Shown here in pieces: positions 28,142-36,799 of a stretch of DNA of 64,000 nt. The notes below the pieces were generated by a model. The model ran no database searches, was not told the origin of the DNA, and was given only the letters and a program-made list of their open reading frames with translations. Source of the DNA: Thermoflexus hugenholtzii JAD2. GTDB taxonomy: Bacteria > Chloroflexota > Chloroflexia > Chloroflexales > Roseiflexaceae. The translations under genes were made by a program, and so were the position numbers. The stretch lies in assembly GCA_945881915.1 (NCBI GenBank), contig CAMCVW010000004.1, positions 1 through 64,000 on the forward strand, in the 5' to 3' direction. Positions within the stretch are counted from its first letter, which is position 1. The number at the start of each line of letters is the position of its first letter.

Positions 28142-29130
28142 CCACAGACACGATACGTATCGGTATTGCCGGTGTCGCCCATGGCCATGCGCACAGCTAT
28201 GCACGTGCGGGGAAGTCCCTCTCTGGGGTGCAGGTTGTCGGTGTGCATGACCACGACCAGCGCCGCGGTCAGGAATTTGCCGACCACTACGGTTTGCCTT
28301 TTTTTGCCACCATTGCAGCTCTGCTGGCCACCTGTGACACCCTGATGATTGCTTCAGAAAACAGCTACCACCATCCATATGCAATGCAGGCAGCAGCAGC
28401 CAACATTCCGACACTCTGTGAAAAACCGCTGGCTAGCAATGTCGCCGACGCGCGCGCGATGGTGCAGGCGTTTGCCTCTGCTGGGGTCCAGCTCGGCACG
28501 GCCTTCCCCGTCCGTTACAGCCCGGCTGTACGGCGCCTGCGTGACACGATTGTGAATGGCTCATTAGGCGATACGTTGATGGTCAGAGCGACCAACCGAG
28601 GAACCTATCCCGGTGGTTGGTTTGGAGACCCCACGCTCGCCGGCGGCGGTGCAATCATGGATCACACGGTGCATGTCACCGATTTGGTGCGCTGGATTTG
28701 GGGGCGTGAAATCGTCGAAGTCTATGCCGAAGGCGATACCATGTTGCATGACATCCCAGTCGACGACGTCGGCATGCTCTTGCTGACACTCGACGATGGC
28801 ATGGTCGTGAGCCTCGATCCGAGTTGGTCACGTCCTGCTGGTGTCTATCCGACGTGGGGGGATGTCACCATGGAAGTCACCACACAGAATGGTATTGTCA
28901 ATCTTGATACATTTGGACCACACGTTGACCTCTATCAAAAGTCAACCGCGCAGGTCCGTTGGGTGGGTTATGGGGTCAACTTCGATGCGTTCATGATAGA
29001 TGATTGGATCAATGCGGTGCGCACTGGTGGCCCAGCGCCCATTTCGGGCGTAGATGGTCTGCGTGCAGTCGAAGTGGTCGACGCAGCATACCGCTCAGTG
29101 CGAAGTCACCGCCCCGAGCGTGTCCAATAG
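28138..29130 (+). CDS. Gfo/Idh/MocA family oxidoreductase
   Basis: A 330-residue paralogue of the preceding gene. The N-terminal IGIAGVAHGHAHSYARAG has a His-rich variant of the Rossmann loop. EKPLASN is the EKP motif, and MDHTVHVTDLVRWIWG holds the C-terminal His/Asp pair. A GGWFGDP segment lies in the substrate domain. Translationally coupled to the upstream gene. Substrate unknown. Confidence 0.92.
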   Translation: MTTDTIRIGIAGVAHGHAHSYARAGKSLSGVQVVGVHDHDQRRGQEFADHYGLPFFATIAALLATCDTLMIASENSYHHPYAMQAAAANIPTLCEKPLASNVADARAMVQAFASAGVQLGTAFPVRYSPAVRRLRDTIVNGSLGDTLMVRATNRGTYPGGWFGDPTLAGGGAIMDHTVHVTDLVRWIWGREIVEVYAEGDTMLHDIPVDDVGMLLLTLDDGMVVSLDPSWSRPAGVYPTWGDVTMEVTTQNGIVNLDTFGPHVDLYQKSTAQVRWVGYGVNFDAFMIDDWINAVRTGGPAPISGVDGLRAVEVVDAAYRSVRSHRPERVQ

Positions 29131-29137
29131 TACCGTT

Positions 29138-29166
29138 TTGACACGCCCCAAACACGCTGGTATAGT
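29138..29166 (+). promoter_or_regulatory. Sigma70-type promoter of metG
   Basis: TTGACA (29138-29143), a 17-base spacer, and TATAGT (29161-29166). Transcription would begin near 29173, giving a leader of about 155 bases before the metG ATG, just eight bases after the stop of the preceding gene. Confidence 0.85.
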
Positions 29167-29191
29167 TTGGGTAGAGAAGTGGAGTACACCG

Positions 29192-29257
29192 TTGCGTTGT
29201 ACACATCGGTTCGATAACATGATGCACATGACAGACCCCGCGTGGAGAGCGACGTAA
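29192..29257 (+). CDS. Putative Met-rich leader peptide of metG
   Basis: A 21-codon frame beginning at TTG (29192), seven bases after GGAG (29181-29184). It encodes fMRCTHRFDNMMHMTDPAWRAT, with three Met in four codons at 29219-29230, and stops 12 bases before a strong terminator hairpin. An internal ATG at 29219 gives a 12-codon version without a ribosome binding site. Its position between the metG promoter and the terminator and its content of the cognate amino acid suggest a stalling peptide that controls attenuation. Translation is inferred, not shown. Confidence 0.55.
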   Translation: MRCTHRFDNMMHMTDPAWRAT

Positions 29258-29269
29258 CTGTTGCTGATA

Positions 29270-29306
29270 CACCGCGGGTACAGCACGTACCCGCGGTGCT
29301 TTTTTG
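29270..29306 (+). terminator. Intrinsic terminator/attenuator in the metG leader
   Basis: A perfect 12-bp stem (29270-29281 with 29287-29298, loop AGCAC) followed by CTTTTTT. It lies 22 bases upstream of metG, downstream of its promoter. CCCGCG at 29237-29242, inside the leader peptide frame, is complementary to CGCGGG at 29273-29278 in the terminator's left arm, so a competing antiterminator pairing is possible. Confidence 0.85.
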
Positions 29307-29328
29307 TTTAAACAGAATGGAAGGACAT

Positions 29329-31083
29329 ATGGCAGAACATATTCTCGTCTCGGTTGCATGGCCATACGCCAATGGGCCGTTTCATGTAGGGCACATTGCA
29401 GGGGCGTATTTGCCGGCCGATATTTTTGCCCGCTATAGTCGCCAACGCGGCCGTGACGTGCTCATGGTGTCCGGTTCGGATTGCCATGGCACCCCGATTA
29501 CCCTCGCCGCCGAAAAAGAAGGTGTGCCACCGCAGACCATCATCAATCGCTACCACGCCAGCTTTATCGGCACGCTGCAGGCAATGGGCATCACCTTCGA
29601 TCTATTCACCCAGACTTATACCGACAATCACTATGCGGCCACCACCGATATATTCGAGGTGCTGCAGTCCAAAGGGTATATCTACCGCGAAACAGCCGTA
29701 GGGTCGTATTCCGAATCACTTGCACGGTTCCTCCCGGACCGATTCGTCGAAGGCATCTGCCCGAACTGTAAATACGACAAAGCGCGCGGCGACCAATGCG
29801 ACAAGTGTGGGCAACTGCGTGATCCCAAAGAGCTTGGGAGCCCGCGCTCAACCGTCGATGGCGCGCCAGTGACATTCCGTGACACCGAGCACTTCTACCT
29901 CGATTTGGCAAAGCTCGAACCCGGCCTACGCACATGGCTCGATTCGACTTCGCGTGACTACTGGCGCAGCAACACTTTGGCATTCACCCAGAACTGGTTG
30001 CGCGAGGGGCTCCATGGACGTGCGATTACCCGTGACCTCGAGTGGGGAGTGCCGGTTCCTGGCAATCTGGCAGAGTTCAAAGACAAACGTATCTATGTCT
30101 GGTTTGACGCCGTCATCGGGTATTACTCGGCTTCGCTCGAATGGGCAAAACGCACCGGCAACATCGACGCATGGCGCGAATGGTGGGACCCCACAAAGTC
30201 AGCCAAAAGCTACTACTTCATTGGTAAAGACAACATCCCATTCCACACGATCATTTGGCCGGCGATGTTGTTGGGGTACGGAGATCGAGCGTTGCCGTTT
30301 GATGTGCCTGCCAATGAATTCCTCAACCTCGAAGGCGAGAAAATGAGCACTAGTCGTAATTGGGCACTCTGGATGCCAGATTTGCTGACGCGCTACGAAC
30401 CTGATTTGTTGCGCTACTACCTCACCGCAGCAGCTCCCGAAGGCAAAGACAGTAATTGGAGCTGGGCAGAATTTGTGCAGCGGGTCAACAGTGAACTTGT
30501 CGCAACGTGGGGTAATTTGGCCAATCGGGTACTCACATTATCGCAACGCAACTTCGGTGGCGTTCCCACCCCTGGCGAGTTCTTGCCGGTTGACACGACG
30601 CTCATGAACGCCATAGAAGACGGCTTCGTCCGCGTGCAAGAGCTCTATGATGCCGTCAAATTACGCTCAGCGCTCCAAGAAGCGATGTCGTTGGCACAGC
30701 TCGCGAATCAGTATTTGAGTGAACAAGAGCCATGGAAAGTCGTCAAAGTCGATCCGACCCGGGCTGGTACGGTGATTTTTGTGGCGTTACGTGCTGTCGA
30801 TAGCATCAATAGGCTGATGGCTCCCATCATGCCACATGCATGCCAGCGCTTGCACTTCATGCTCGGTTTTGATGATGTGCTCGCGCCGCAACCCGTCATC
30901 GAGACCGAACAAGACCCCGAGGGTAAACCGCGACCAGTGTTGACGGGTGATTATTCCCATCATGCGGGTTGGCATGTCAGTGCACTCAAACCCGGAACAC
31001 TCATCCGCGAACCAGCGCCACTGTTCCGCAAACTCGACGACACACTCGTCGCCGAAGAGCTCGCCCGGTTAGCCACCACATAA
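29329..31083 (+). CDS. metG: Methionyl-tRNA synthetase
   Basis: Charges tRNA(Met) with methionine. The 584-residue class I synthetase starts at the ATG at 29329 (MAEHILVSVAWPYANG) after AAGGA. The HIGH motif appears as FHVGH, the zinc knuckle as CPNC ... CDKC (four Cys), and the KMSKS loop as GEKMSTS. It ends after the anticodon-binding domain without the C-terminal tRNA-binding extension seen in some bacteria. It has its own promoter and an apparent attenuating leader, and is closed by a strong terminator. Confidence 0.97.
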   Translation: MAEHILVSVAWPYANGPFHVGHIAGAYLPADIFARYSRQRGRDVLMVSGSDCHGTPITLAAEKEGVPPQTIINRYHASFIGTLQAMGITFDLFTQTYTDNHYAATTDIFEVLQSKGYIYRETAVGSYSESLARFLPDRFVEGICPNCKYDKARGDQCDKCGQLRDPKELGSPRSTVDGAPVTFRDTEHFYLDLAKLEPGLRTWLDSTSRDYWRSNTLAFTQNWLREGLHGRAITRDLEWGVPVPGNLAEFKDKRIYVWFDAVIGYYSASLEWAKRTGNIDAWREWWDPTKSAKSYYFIGKDNIPFHTIIWPAMLLGYGDRALPFDVPANEFLNLEGEKMSTSRNWALWMPDLLTRYEPDLLRYYLTAAAPEGKDSNWSWAEFVQRVNSELVATWGNLANRVLTLSQRNFGGVPTPGEFLPVDTTLMNAIEDGFVRVQELYDAVKLRSALQEAMSLAQLANQYLSEQEPWKVVKVDPTRAGTVIFVALRAVDSINRLMAPIMPHACQRLHFMLGFDDVLAPQPVIETEQDPEGKPRPVLTGDYSHHAGWHVSALKPGTLIREPAPLFRKLDDTLVAEELARLATT

Positions 31084-31091
31084 ATCCTCCC

Positions 31092-31126
31092 AAAACCCTC
31101 GTGATGGTTCCATCACGAGGGTTTTC
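31092..31126 (+). terminator. Intrinsic terminator after metG
   Basis: AAAACCCTCGTGATGG (from 31092) pairs with CCATCACGAGGGTTTT (to 31125) around a small loop and is followed by a T-rich tail. Located 9 bases past the metG stop. Confidence 0.92.
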
Positions 31127-31145
31127 TCATTTATTGGAGCAGATC

Positions 31146-31583
31146 ATGCGTTTTGGTCATGTGAATCTCGTCGCCCGTGATTGGCGGACATTGGCTGATT
31201 TCTACTGCAGGCACCTAGGGTGCACGTTGCTTGCGCCTGAGCGTGATCTCCACGGTGCGCTGGTCGATGCAGGCGTCGGCGTCGCTGATGCACATATTCG
31301 TGGTGTCCATATCCGACTGCCTGGCTACGACGAAAACGGACCAACCCTCGAGATTTACCGCTACGACCCACTCATCGATGTTGCGTCCAGTGTCCGCCGC
31401 AGTGGATTTGGTCACATCGCCTTTCAGGTCGACGATATCGATGTTACACGTGCGGGGATTTTGGCGGGTGGCGGCTCTGCCATTGGCGACGTCGTCACGA
31501 CCGTTGCAGGCACACGAAATGTCTCTTGGTGCTATGTCGAAGACCCCGAAGGGAACGCCATCGAACTACAACGCTGGCATTGA
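31146..31583 (+). CDS. VOC family (glyoxalase/dioxygenase-like) protein
   Basis: A 145-residue vicinal-oxygen-chelate protein with two beta-alpha-beta-beta-beta modules. Likely metal ligands are His5 (RFGHVNLVA), His95 (FGHIAFQVDD) and Glu140 (GNAIELQRW). The start ATG is eight bases after GGAG. It follows the metG terminator and would need its own promoter or readthrough. Substrate unknown; methylmalonyl-CoA epimerase is already present elsewhere. Confidence 0.88.
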   Translation: MRFGHVNLVARDWRTLADFYCRHLGCTLLAPERDLHGALVDAGVGVADAHIRGVHIRLPGYDENGPTLEIYRYDPLIDVASSVRRSGFGHIAFQVDDIDVTRAGILAGGGSAIGDVVTTVAGTRNVSWCYVEDPEGNAIELQRWH

Positions 31584-31635
31584 CGGCAAATGCCAATCAT
31601 GCAGAAGCGTGTATAGACCGCAGGCGTCCTCAGAT

Positions 31636-32490
31636 TCAGCGTTGGAAGAAGAATAACTCCCCGGGCTTGAATGTATGCACGGCCAAATCAGGAGCTGACC
31701 GTTCAATCTGACTGGCGACTTCCCCCGCAGGCAAGCGGTTGCTGGCAAACAAATCATTGTGCCCTGCGATGAGCGTCTTCCAGCCGAGTGCATCGGCGAC
31801 ATATGCTGCCTCGGCAGGACTCATGTTGCCAGCGATGTCAAGGGCGTTGCGCATTGCATCACTCCCATTGCAGGCGAGAATGCCCACATCAGCCTGCGGG
31901 AGTGCTGCCACTGCAGCAATGTAGCCGTCATAGACAATCGTGTCGCCACCATGGAACAATGCCACAGTGCCCCAATCGAGCAGCATGCTGACCCATCGTT
32001 GACCGCGTTGCGTATCCGATTCGACGGTGTAGTGTGCGGCTGGTACATAGGTCACTCGCAGCACACCGTGATCGTAGGTGATACCGGTGCTCATGGGCAA
32101 GCGCCGATCGGCAGGAATGCGTGCCTCATCCAATATGCCCTGCGCCCACCCCGTTGCAACGAATCGCGCATGCGGCGATGCCCCCAAAATCCCCGCTAGC
32201 GTCTCGCCACTGGTGTGATCACCATGCTCGTGTGAGCAGATGACGAGGCTTGCATTGGTGACTTCCTCTGGGCGCAGCGGTGGTGCAAATGCCCTACCCC
32301 ACAAAAATGTCGGATCGGTCTGCGCGCTGGCCATTGGGCCCACCAAAAACGGATCGATGTAGATCATCCGCTGGTCAGGTCCCTTTATGGCGACGCCCAT
32401 TTGTCCGAGCCACCACAGTGCAAAACTCCCAGCTGGGATGTGCAACGCGTTCATCTGGTCAATGAGGGACTTCCCACTGCGGTGTTTCAT
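31636..32490 (-). CDS. MBL-fold metallo-hydrolase, UlaG-like
   Basis: A 284-residue metallo-beta-lactamase-fold hydrolase. The zinc/manganese-binding SHEHGDH motif, a later His in VPAAHYTVES, GGDTIVYDG and the C-terminal AGHNDLF are visible. The N-terminal WWLGQMGVAIKG and the overall order match the UlaG (L-ascorbate-6-phosphate lactonase) branch, but no ascorbate-utilisation genes are adjacent, so the substrate is open. Convergent with the VOC gene and divergent from the riboswitch-controlled unit. Confidence 0.88.
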   Translation of the reverse strand: MKHRSGKSLIDQMNALHIPAGSFALWWLGQMGVAIKGPDQRMIYIDPFLVGPMASAQTDPTFLWGRAFAPPLRPEEVTNASLVICSHEHGDHTSGETLAGILGASPHARFVATGWAQGILDEARIPADRRLPMSTGITYDHGVLRVTYVPAAHYTVESDTQRGQRWVSMLLDWGTVALFHGGDTIVYDGYIAAVAALPQADVGILACNGSDAMRNALDIAGNMSPAEAAYVADALGWKTLIAGHNDLFASNRLPAGEVASQIERSAPDLAVHTFKPGELFFFQR

Positions 32491-32561
32491 GATTGTGCCT
32501 TTCGTGGCTCATATGCCATAGTGTATCAGGTATGCGCAAGACGCTCCCGGTGGTTGGTGCG

Positions 32562-32590
32562 TTGACAATAACCCCAATGCCGTTTATGAT
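32562..32590 (+). promoter_or_regulatory. Sigma70-type promoter of the TPP-riboswitch unit
   Basis: TTGACA (32562-32567), 17-base spacer, TATGAT (32585-32590). A start near 32597 places the riboswitch at the very 5' end of the transcript. Confidence 0.85.
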
Positions 32591-32607
32591 TCTCACATAA
32601 TTACATA

Positions 32608-32702
32608 GTGCTGGGGGCGCCAAGTGAGCTTGGCTGAGATGCGACCCGAATGTCGCTGACCCTTTGAACCTGATCCGGTTAATACCGGCGGAGGAAAGCT
32701 CG
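32608..32702 (+). ncRNA. TPP riboswitch (THI element)
   Basis: Carries the conserved core of the thiamine pyrophosphate aptamer: GGCTGAGAT at 32632-32640, ACCCTTTGAACCTGATC at about 32659-32675 and GTTAATACCGGCGGAGG at about 32678-32694, the last forming the pyrimidine and pyrophosphate sensor arms. It lies between a promoter and an attenuator-like hairpin, so it probably terminates transcription of the downstream thiamine-binding protein gene when TPP is plentiful. Confidence 0.97.
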
Positions 32703-32716
32703 TGACGCTCACTGCG

Positions 32717-32747
32717 CACCCAGCAAGACATTGTGTGGGTGTTTTTT
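32717..32747 (+). terminator. Expression-platform terminator of the TPP riboswitch
   Basis: CACCCA (32717-32722) pairs with TGGGTG (32736-32741) around an internally structured loop, followed by six T. It lies 21 bases before the start of the controlled gene, which fits a transcriptional off-switch. Confidence 0.75.
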
Positions 32748-32768
32748 ATATATGGAAGGAAGAATCTG

Positions 32769-33866
32769 ATGCGTCGACGTCAATTGTTGGTGATCGCTGC
32801 CCTCATTTTCACTGCATGCGGTCAACCGTCTGTCACGCAGCCCACTGCCGTTTCTGTTGCGCCTCCGACCGAAACGGCATTCATGGTCGATGCACCAACG
32901 GATACGCAACCACTCACGGTAATGACACATGATAGTTTTGCCATCTCGCCTGAAACACTGCTTGCATTCGAACAGCAACACAACGCCAAAGTGACCATCC
33001 TCAACAGCGGTGATGCAGGTAGCATGCTCAATAGAGCAATTTTGAGCAAAGACGCTCCGCTCGCCGATGTGCTCTATGGGGTCGATAACACCTTCCTCAG
33101 TCGTGCCCAGCAAGCAGATGTTTTTGTTGCCTATACCCCCGCCGCGGCGAACTTCACCGACGGCGTCGATCTCTCAAGCAGTGCGCCACTTATTCCCATT
33201 GACCGCGGCTATGTCGTCATTAACTACGACATCGCCGCATTGGCATCACGAGGTCTCGAACCGCCACGCAGTCTGCAGGATTTGTTGATGCCGGAATACA
33301 AGGGCTTGCTCGTCGTACAAAATCCCGCGTTGTCATCCCCCGGGTTAGCGTTCTTGTTGGCAACTGTGGCAGAATTTGGCCCCACCAAGTGGCAAGGCTA
33401 TTGGAAATTGCTGCGTGAAAACGACGTCCTCATTGCACCAGATTGGAACACCGCCTATTACACGCACTTCAGTGGTTCGAGCGGCAAAGGTCCACGCCCA
33501 TTGGTTGTCTCGTATTCGTCGAGCCCTGCAGCCGAGGTCGTTTTCGCAGATCCCAAGCGAGACACTGCTCCCACGGCAAATGTCGATTTTGCGGCCTTCG
33601 AGCAAACAGAATATGTCGGGATTCTCAAAGGTACTCCGCAAGAAACACTGGCAAGGGCCTTTGTAGACTTCATGTTGACCGATACGTTTCAAAACGATAT
33701 GCCGCTGAATATGTTTGTCTATCCCGTCACGAAAAGCGCCGTGTTGCCAGAGGTGTTCCGGAAATTTTCTTCCATTCCCACGGTCCGTGCACAATTGGTC
33801 CCTGCCGAAATAGCAGCTAACCGTGATGCATGGGTCAAAGAGTGGGACGCTATCATGCTGAAGTAG
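32769..33866 (+). CDS. Thiamine ABC transporter substrate-binding lipoprotein
   Basis: A 365-residue exported binding protein of the thiamine/TbpA type. MRRRQLLVIAALIFTAC is a lipoprotein signal with Cys17 as the likely lipidated residue, followed by a Thr/Pro-rich tether. The mature domain begins PLTVMTHDSFAISPETL and has the GDAGSMLNRAILSKDAPLADVLYGVDNTFL region (in parts: GDAGSMLNRAI, ADVLYGVDN) typical of the family. The start ATG follows AAGGAAG. Riboswitch control supports thiamine or a precursor as ligand. The expected permease and ATPase genes do not follow; a P-type ATPase does. Confidence 0.93.
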   Translation: MRRRQLLVIAALIFTACGQPSVTQPTAVSVAPPTETAFMVDAPTDTQPLTVMTHDSFAISPETLLAFEQQHNAKVTILNSGDAGSMLNRAILSKDAPLADVLYGVDNTFLSRAQQADVFVAYTPAAANFTDGVDLSSSAPLIPIDRGYVVINYDIAALASRGLEPPRSLQDLLMPEYKGLLVVQNPALSSPGLAFLLATVAEFGPTKWQGYWKLLRENDVLIAPDWNTAYYTHFSGSSGKGPRPLVVSYSSSPAAEVVFADPKRDTAPTANVDFAAFEQTEYVGILKGTPQETLARAFVDFMLTDTFQNDMPLNMFVYPVTKSAVLPEVFRKFSSIPTVRAQLVPAEIAANRDAWVKEWDAIMLK

Positions 33867-33891
33867 ACCACCGCTCGAAGTTACATATACT
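33864..33891 (+). promoter_or_regulatory. Possible promoter of the P-type ATPase
   Basis: TAGACC (33864-33869), a 16-base spacer and TATACT (33886-33891), lying across the stop codon of the thiamine-binding protein gene. It matches the -10 well and the -35 moderately. Confidence 0.4.
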
Positions 33892-33912
33892 CGCTTTTCA
33901 CCTGCACAACCT

Positions 33913-36015
33913 ATGCTGCCACCACACCCGCCTCAATTGATAGAAGAGACCCGCTCAAGCCCCATGCCACAGAGAACGCCACTCTGGCATGGGGAGTGGT
34001 TGTTTCGCCTGCGAAGCAGCGGGCAGATTCTGTTGCGCGAGAGTACTCATCCGCTCACGATGGTGAACTATGCACTCGGTGCGTTGTTGTGGAGCATCGC
34101 CCTTGTTCCTGAGGCCATCGCTACCATCTTGGTCGTCAGTCTCAATCTGTGCATCACCGCAATCCAATTGGGCAGGGCGCAAGCCACGTTGGCGCGCATC
34201 CAGCAGACGTATCAAGCTCCCATTGCGGTCTGGCGCGATGCACATGTGCAGGAACGAGTCCCGGCAGCATTGGTGGTTGGTGACATCCTGATGCTCAGAC
34301 CAGGCGACCGCATCCCAAGTCAAGTCAGCGTGTTGGAGTCTGCAGGCATGCTCATCGACACTGCAGCGCAGACCGGGGAATCCGAGCCGATGAGTGTCAG
34401 TCGCGGCATGCAGATCGAACCGGGTTGTACGGTGCGTGCAGGCGCGGCGTGGGTGCAGACGACCGCTCCTATTCCCATGCAGGCTACACGCCCTGTCACA
34501 GAAGTCAGACGCCAAGGTGTTCAATCAGCGCAATTAATCCGCATTTTGCATGGCGCTGCATGTGGTGCAGGGATCATTGCCCTGATCACCATCGGCTGGG
34601 GGAGTCTGCAGGGAGCCACGTGGGCACAATACATCACTGCACTCACTGTCGTCTGCGGACTCATCCCGAATGCATTAGTGGTATATGCGGCTGTTGCACA
34701 TGCGCGGACTGCGCTGCCACTCATTGCGCACGGCGTTGTTGTCAATACGCCGAGCGTTGTGGAACGTATGGCAGATGTGGATGTGGTCTGCTTCGACAAA
34801 ACTGGTACGTTGACAACCAACGCCTTGACGCTCCAGCAATGCGTTCCACTGGCTGTTGCTGAGCAAGAATTTCTGGATATCCTCGGCGCATATGCCGCCG
34901 CTGATGGTGCAGGGAATCAGAGTAGCGTGACAATTGCTCGTGCAATTCCCCGTACCCCGATGGCCGTTCGCACCAGTACTGCATTTGATAGTCGCCAAAA
35001 ATGGAGTAGCATCAGCACTGCTACGCAGACCTACGTCCTCGGTGCTCCCGATGTGCTCGCGCCGTCGCTCGCAGAAGAGTGGCAGCACGTACGCACGATA
35101 GACGCAACGCTCCCTGACGGGAGGGTACTTCTGCTGCTCGCAGTGCCACCCAATTGGGCGAGCGAGCGTGCTGGCGCAATTCCAATCGGAGCGGTGATTT
35201 TACGCGAAGAACTCCGTCCTGGCGTCCATGCCGCGCTTGCATACCTACAGTCACGTAATGTACGGGTCGTCGTCCTCTCGGGTGATGATGCACGTGCCGT
35301 CAGCCGCGTCGCAACGGCAGTGGGCATTACGGGAGGGCAGCGCATACACGCGACAGCCCTCGATGCTGGCCCGCTGACACACAGCGATGTTCTTCGTGAC
35401 GTGTCGGTCATCGGGCGGATGAAGCCCGCGCACAAAGCAGACGTTATCCGGGCATTCCAACAACAAGGTCAGCGCGTTGCATTTGTGGGTGACGGGTTCA
35501 ACGACCTCGACGCGCTTCGTAGTGCAGATGTCGCTATTGCTTTTGCCGCAGCCCACTCGGTCGTGCGCGACAGCGCAGATATCGTCATCCTCGGCGATGA
35601 TATGCATGCACTGACGATCATCCAGCACAGCAGCGATCAGGTTGCCCGTACGTTGCAGGCCATCGGAGAGCTTGTCTTGGCGCGTGTCACCCTCAGCGCG
35701 GTAGTCTGGCTGGGCACAATGGCGCTCGGACTCCCCACCTGGAGTCCCATCGATAGCACCCTGATTGCCTTGTTGGGCGTCGCATTGCCCTCACTCGTCA
35801 TCGTCGCAATTCCCCACCGAATGACTTCGCTCGGGTCTCATCAGCGAGTCATCGTGCGCGTAGCGATGAGCGGGATTTGTTTGGTCGGTGGCTGGTGGCT
35901 GTGGGTCGTCGCGTATGGATGGGGTGATATTCACTGGCTCACCGGAGCGGTCATCTGCTTCTTGTGGGGACATCTGCTGGTGGCACTGATTCGAAGAACA
36001 GTTGTGGTAAGATGA
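33913..36015 (+). CDS. HAD-IC family P-type cation ATPase (CtpE-like)
   Basis: Up to 700 residues, a membrane ion pump. The actuator loop has AAQTGESEP, the phosphorylation site is CFDKTGTLT, and the P-domain has VVLSGDD and [11 protein letters not shown]4 reads [15 protein letters not shown], with IPNAL where many family members have the ion-binding PEGL, so no acidic ligand is seen there. The N-domain has [10 protein letters not shown], as in the CtpE-like branch. No N-terminal metal-binding domain is present. The start is the ATG at 33913 or that at 33964. It follows the thiamine-binding gene by 46 bases and rsmI begins four bases after its stop. The transported ion is unknown. Confidence 0.88.
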   Translation: MLPPHPPQLIEETRSSPMPQRTPLWHGEWLFRLRSSGQILLRESTHPLTMVNYALGALLWSIALVPEAIATILVVSLNLCITAIQLGRAQATLARIQQTYQAPIAVWRDAHVQERVPAALVVGDILMLRPGDRIPSQVSVLESAGMLIDTAAQTGESEPMSVSRGMQIEPGCTVRAGAAWVQTTAPIPMQATRPVTEVRRQGVQSAQLIRILHGAACGAGIIALITIGWGSLQGATWAQYITALTVVCGLIPNALVVYAAVAHARTALPLIAHGVVVNTPSVVERMADVDVVCFDKTGTLTTNALTLQQCVPLAVAEQEFLDILGAYAAADGAGNQSSVTIARAIPRTPMAVRTSTAFDSRQKWSSISTATQTYVLGAPDVLAPSLAEEWQHVRTIDATLPDGRVLLLLAVPPNWASERAGAIPIGAVILREELRPGVHAALAYLQSRNVRVVVLSGDDARAVSRVATAVGITGGQRIHATALDAGPLTHSDVLRDVSVIGRMKPAHKADVIRAFQQQGQRVAFVGDGFNDLDALRSADVAIAFAAAHSVVRDSADIVILGDDMHALTIIQHSSDQVARTLQAIGELVLARVTLSAVVWLGTMALGLPTWSPIDSTLIALLGVALPSLVIVAIPHRMTSLGSHQRVIVRVAMSGICLVGGWWLWVVAYGWGDIHWLTGAVICFLWGHLLVALIRRTVVVR

Positions 36016-36019
36016 CCGC

Positions 36020-36781
36020 ATGCTATACCTCGTTGCTACACCAATAGGGAACCTCGGCGACATCACCATGCGCGCGCTCGAGACACTCCGTCTCGTCGAC
36101 ATGATCGCCAGTGAAGACACGCGCAAAACGTCCATTTTGCTCAAACACTACGACATCCACAAACCGATGATGGCATGTCATGAGCACAACGAAAAAATCG
36201 CGACCGAGCGTATCATCGGCATGCTCCGCGAAGGGAAGTCAGTTGCGTTAGTCAGTGATGCAGGCACACCGGCGATTTCGGATCCTGGGTTTGTTCTCGT
36301 GCGCAGGATTCTCGAGGAAGGTCTTGAAGTCACCGCGATTCCGGGGCCGGCAGCGCTCATCCCGGCACTAATTGTATCGGGCCTTGCAGTCCATGCGTTT
36401 ACCTATCGGGGCTTCCCACCACGCAAAAGAGGGCAACGCCAACGCTGGTTAGCCCAAGACACGCACACGCCGCACACATTGATTTTCTATGAAAGCCCCT
36501 ATCGCATCACTGCCCTCATAGAAGACGCTATCACGGTATACGGCGATCGTCCCGCTGCACTCGCCAATGATTTGACCAAATTCTACGAGACCGTCTGGCG
36601 TGGTCCCCTCAGTTCCATCCAGCAGACCCTCGCCAAACGTTCCATCAAGGGTGAATTTGTCCTGTTGATTGCTGGTACCGGTGCGTATGAAGGGCATATC
36701 CCCGACTTCGAAGCGGGTTCTGACGATCAAGACGATTCCGCTGATGAACGCACCGACGAAGATATCGCTTCCACCATGTAG
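36020..36781 (+). CDS. rsmI: 16S rRNA (cytidine1402-2'-O)-methyltransferase
   Basis: Adds the 2'-O-methyl group of C1402 in the ribosomal P-site. The 253-residue protein has the tetrapyrrole-methylase fold with [14 protein letters not shown] at the N-terminus, [31 protein letters not shown] and [12 protein letters not shown]. An acidic Asp/Glu tail follows residue 235. It begins four bases after the P-type ATPase stop and ends 18 bases before the M20 peptidase. Confidence 0.96.
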   Translation: MLYLVATPIGNLGDITMRALETLRLVDMIASEDTRKTSILLKHYDIHKPMMACHEHNEKIATERIIGMLREGKSVALVSDAGTPAISDPGFVLVRRILEEGLEVTAIPGPAALIPALIVSGLAVHAFTYRGFPPRKRGQRQRWLAQDTHTPHTLIFYESPYRITALIEDAITVYGDRPAALANDLTKFYETVWRGPLSSIQQTLAKRSIKGEFVLLIAGTGAYEGHIPDFEAGSDDQDDSADERTDEDIASTM

Positions 36782-36799
36782 AGAAAGAGACGGCCGAAG

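Noticed and set aside
27065-28414. Long minus-strand frame opposite the Gfo/Idh genes
   Set aside because: It lies antisense to well-supported genes and has the low-complexity composition of a shadow frame.
29170-29328. T-box riboswitch in front of metG
   Set aside because: The terminator left arm reads ACACCGCGGG, but the conserved TGGNACCGCG antiterminator box is not matched and the leader is too short for a full stem I. A leader-peptide model fits better.
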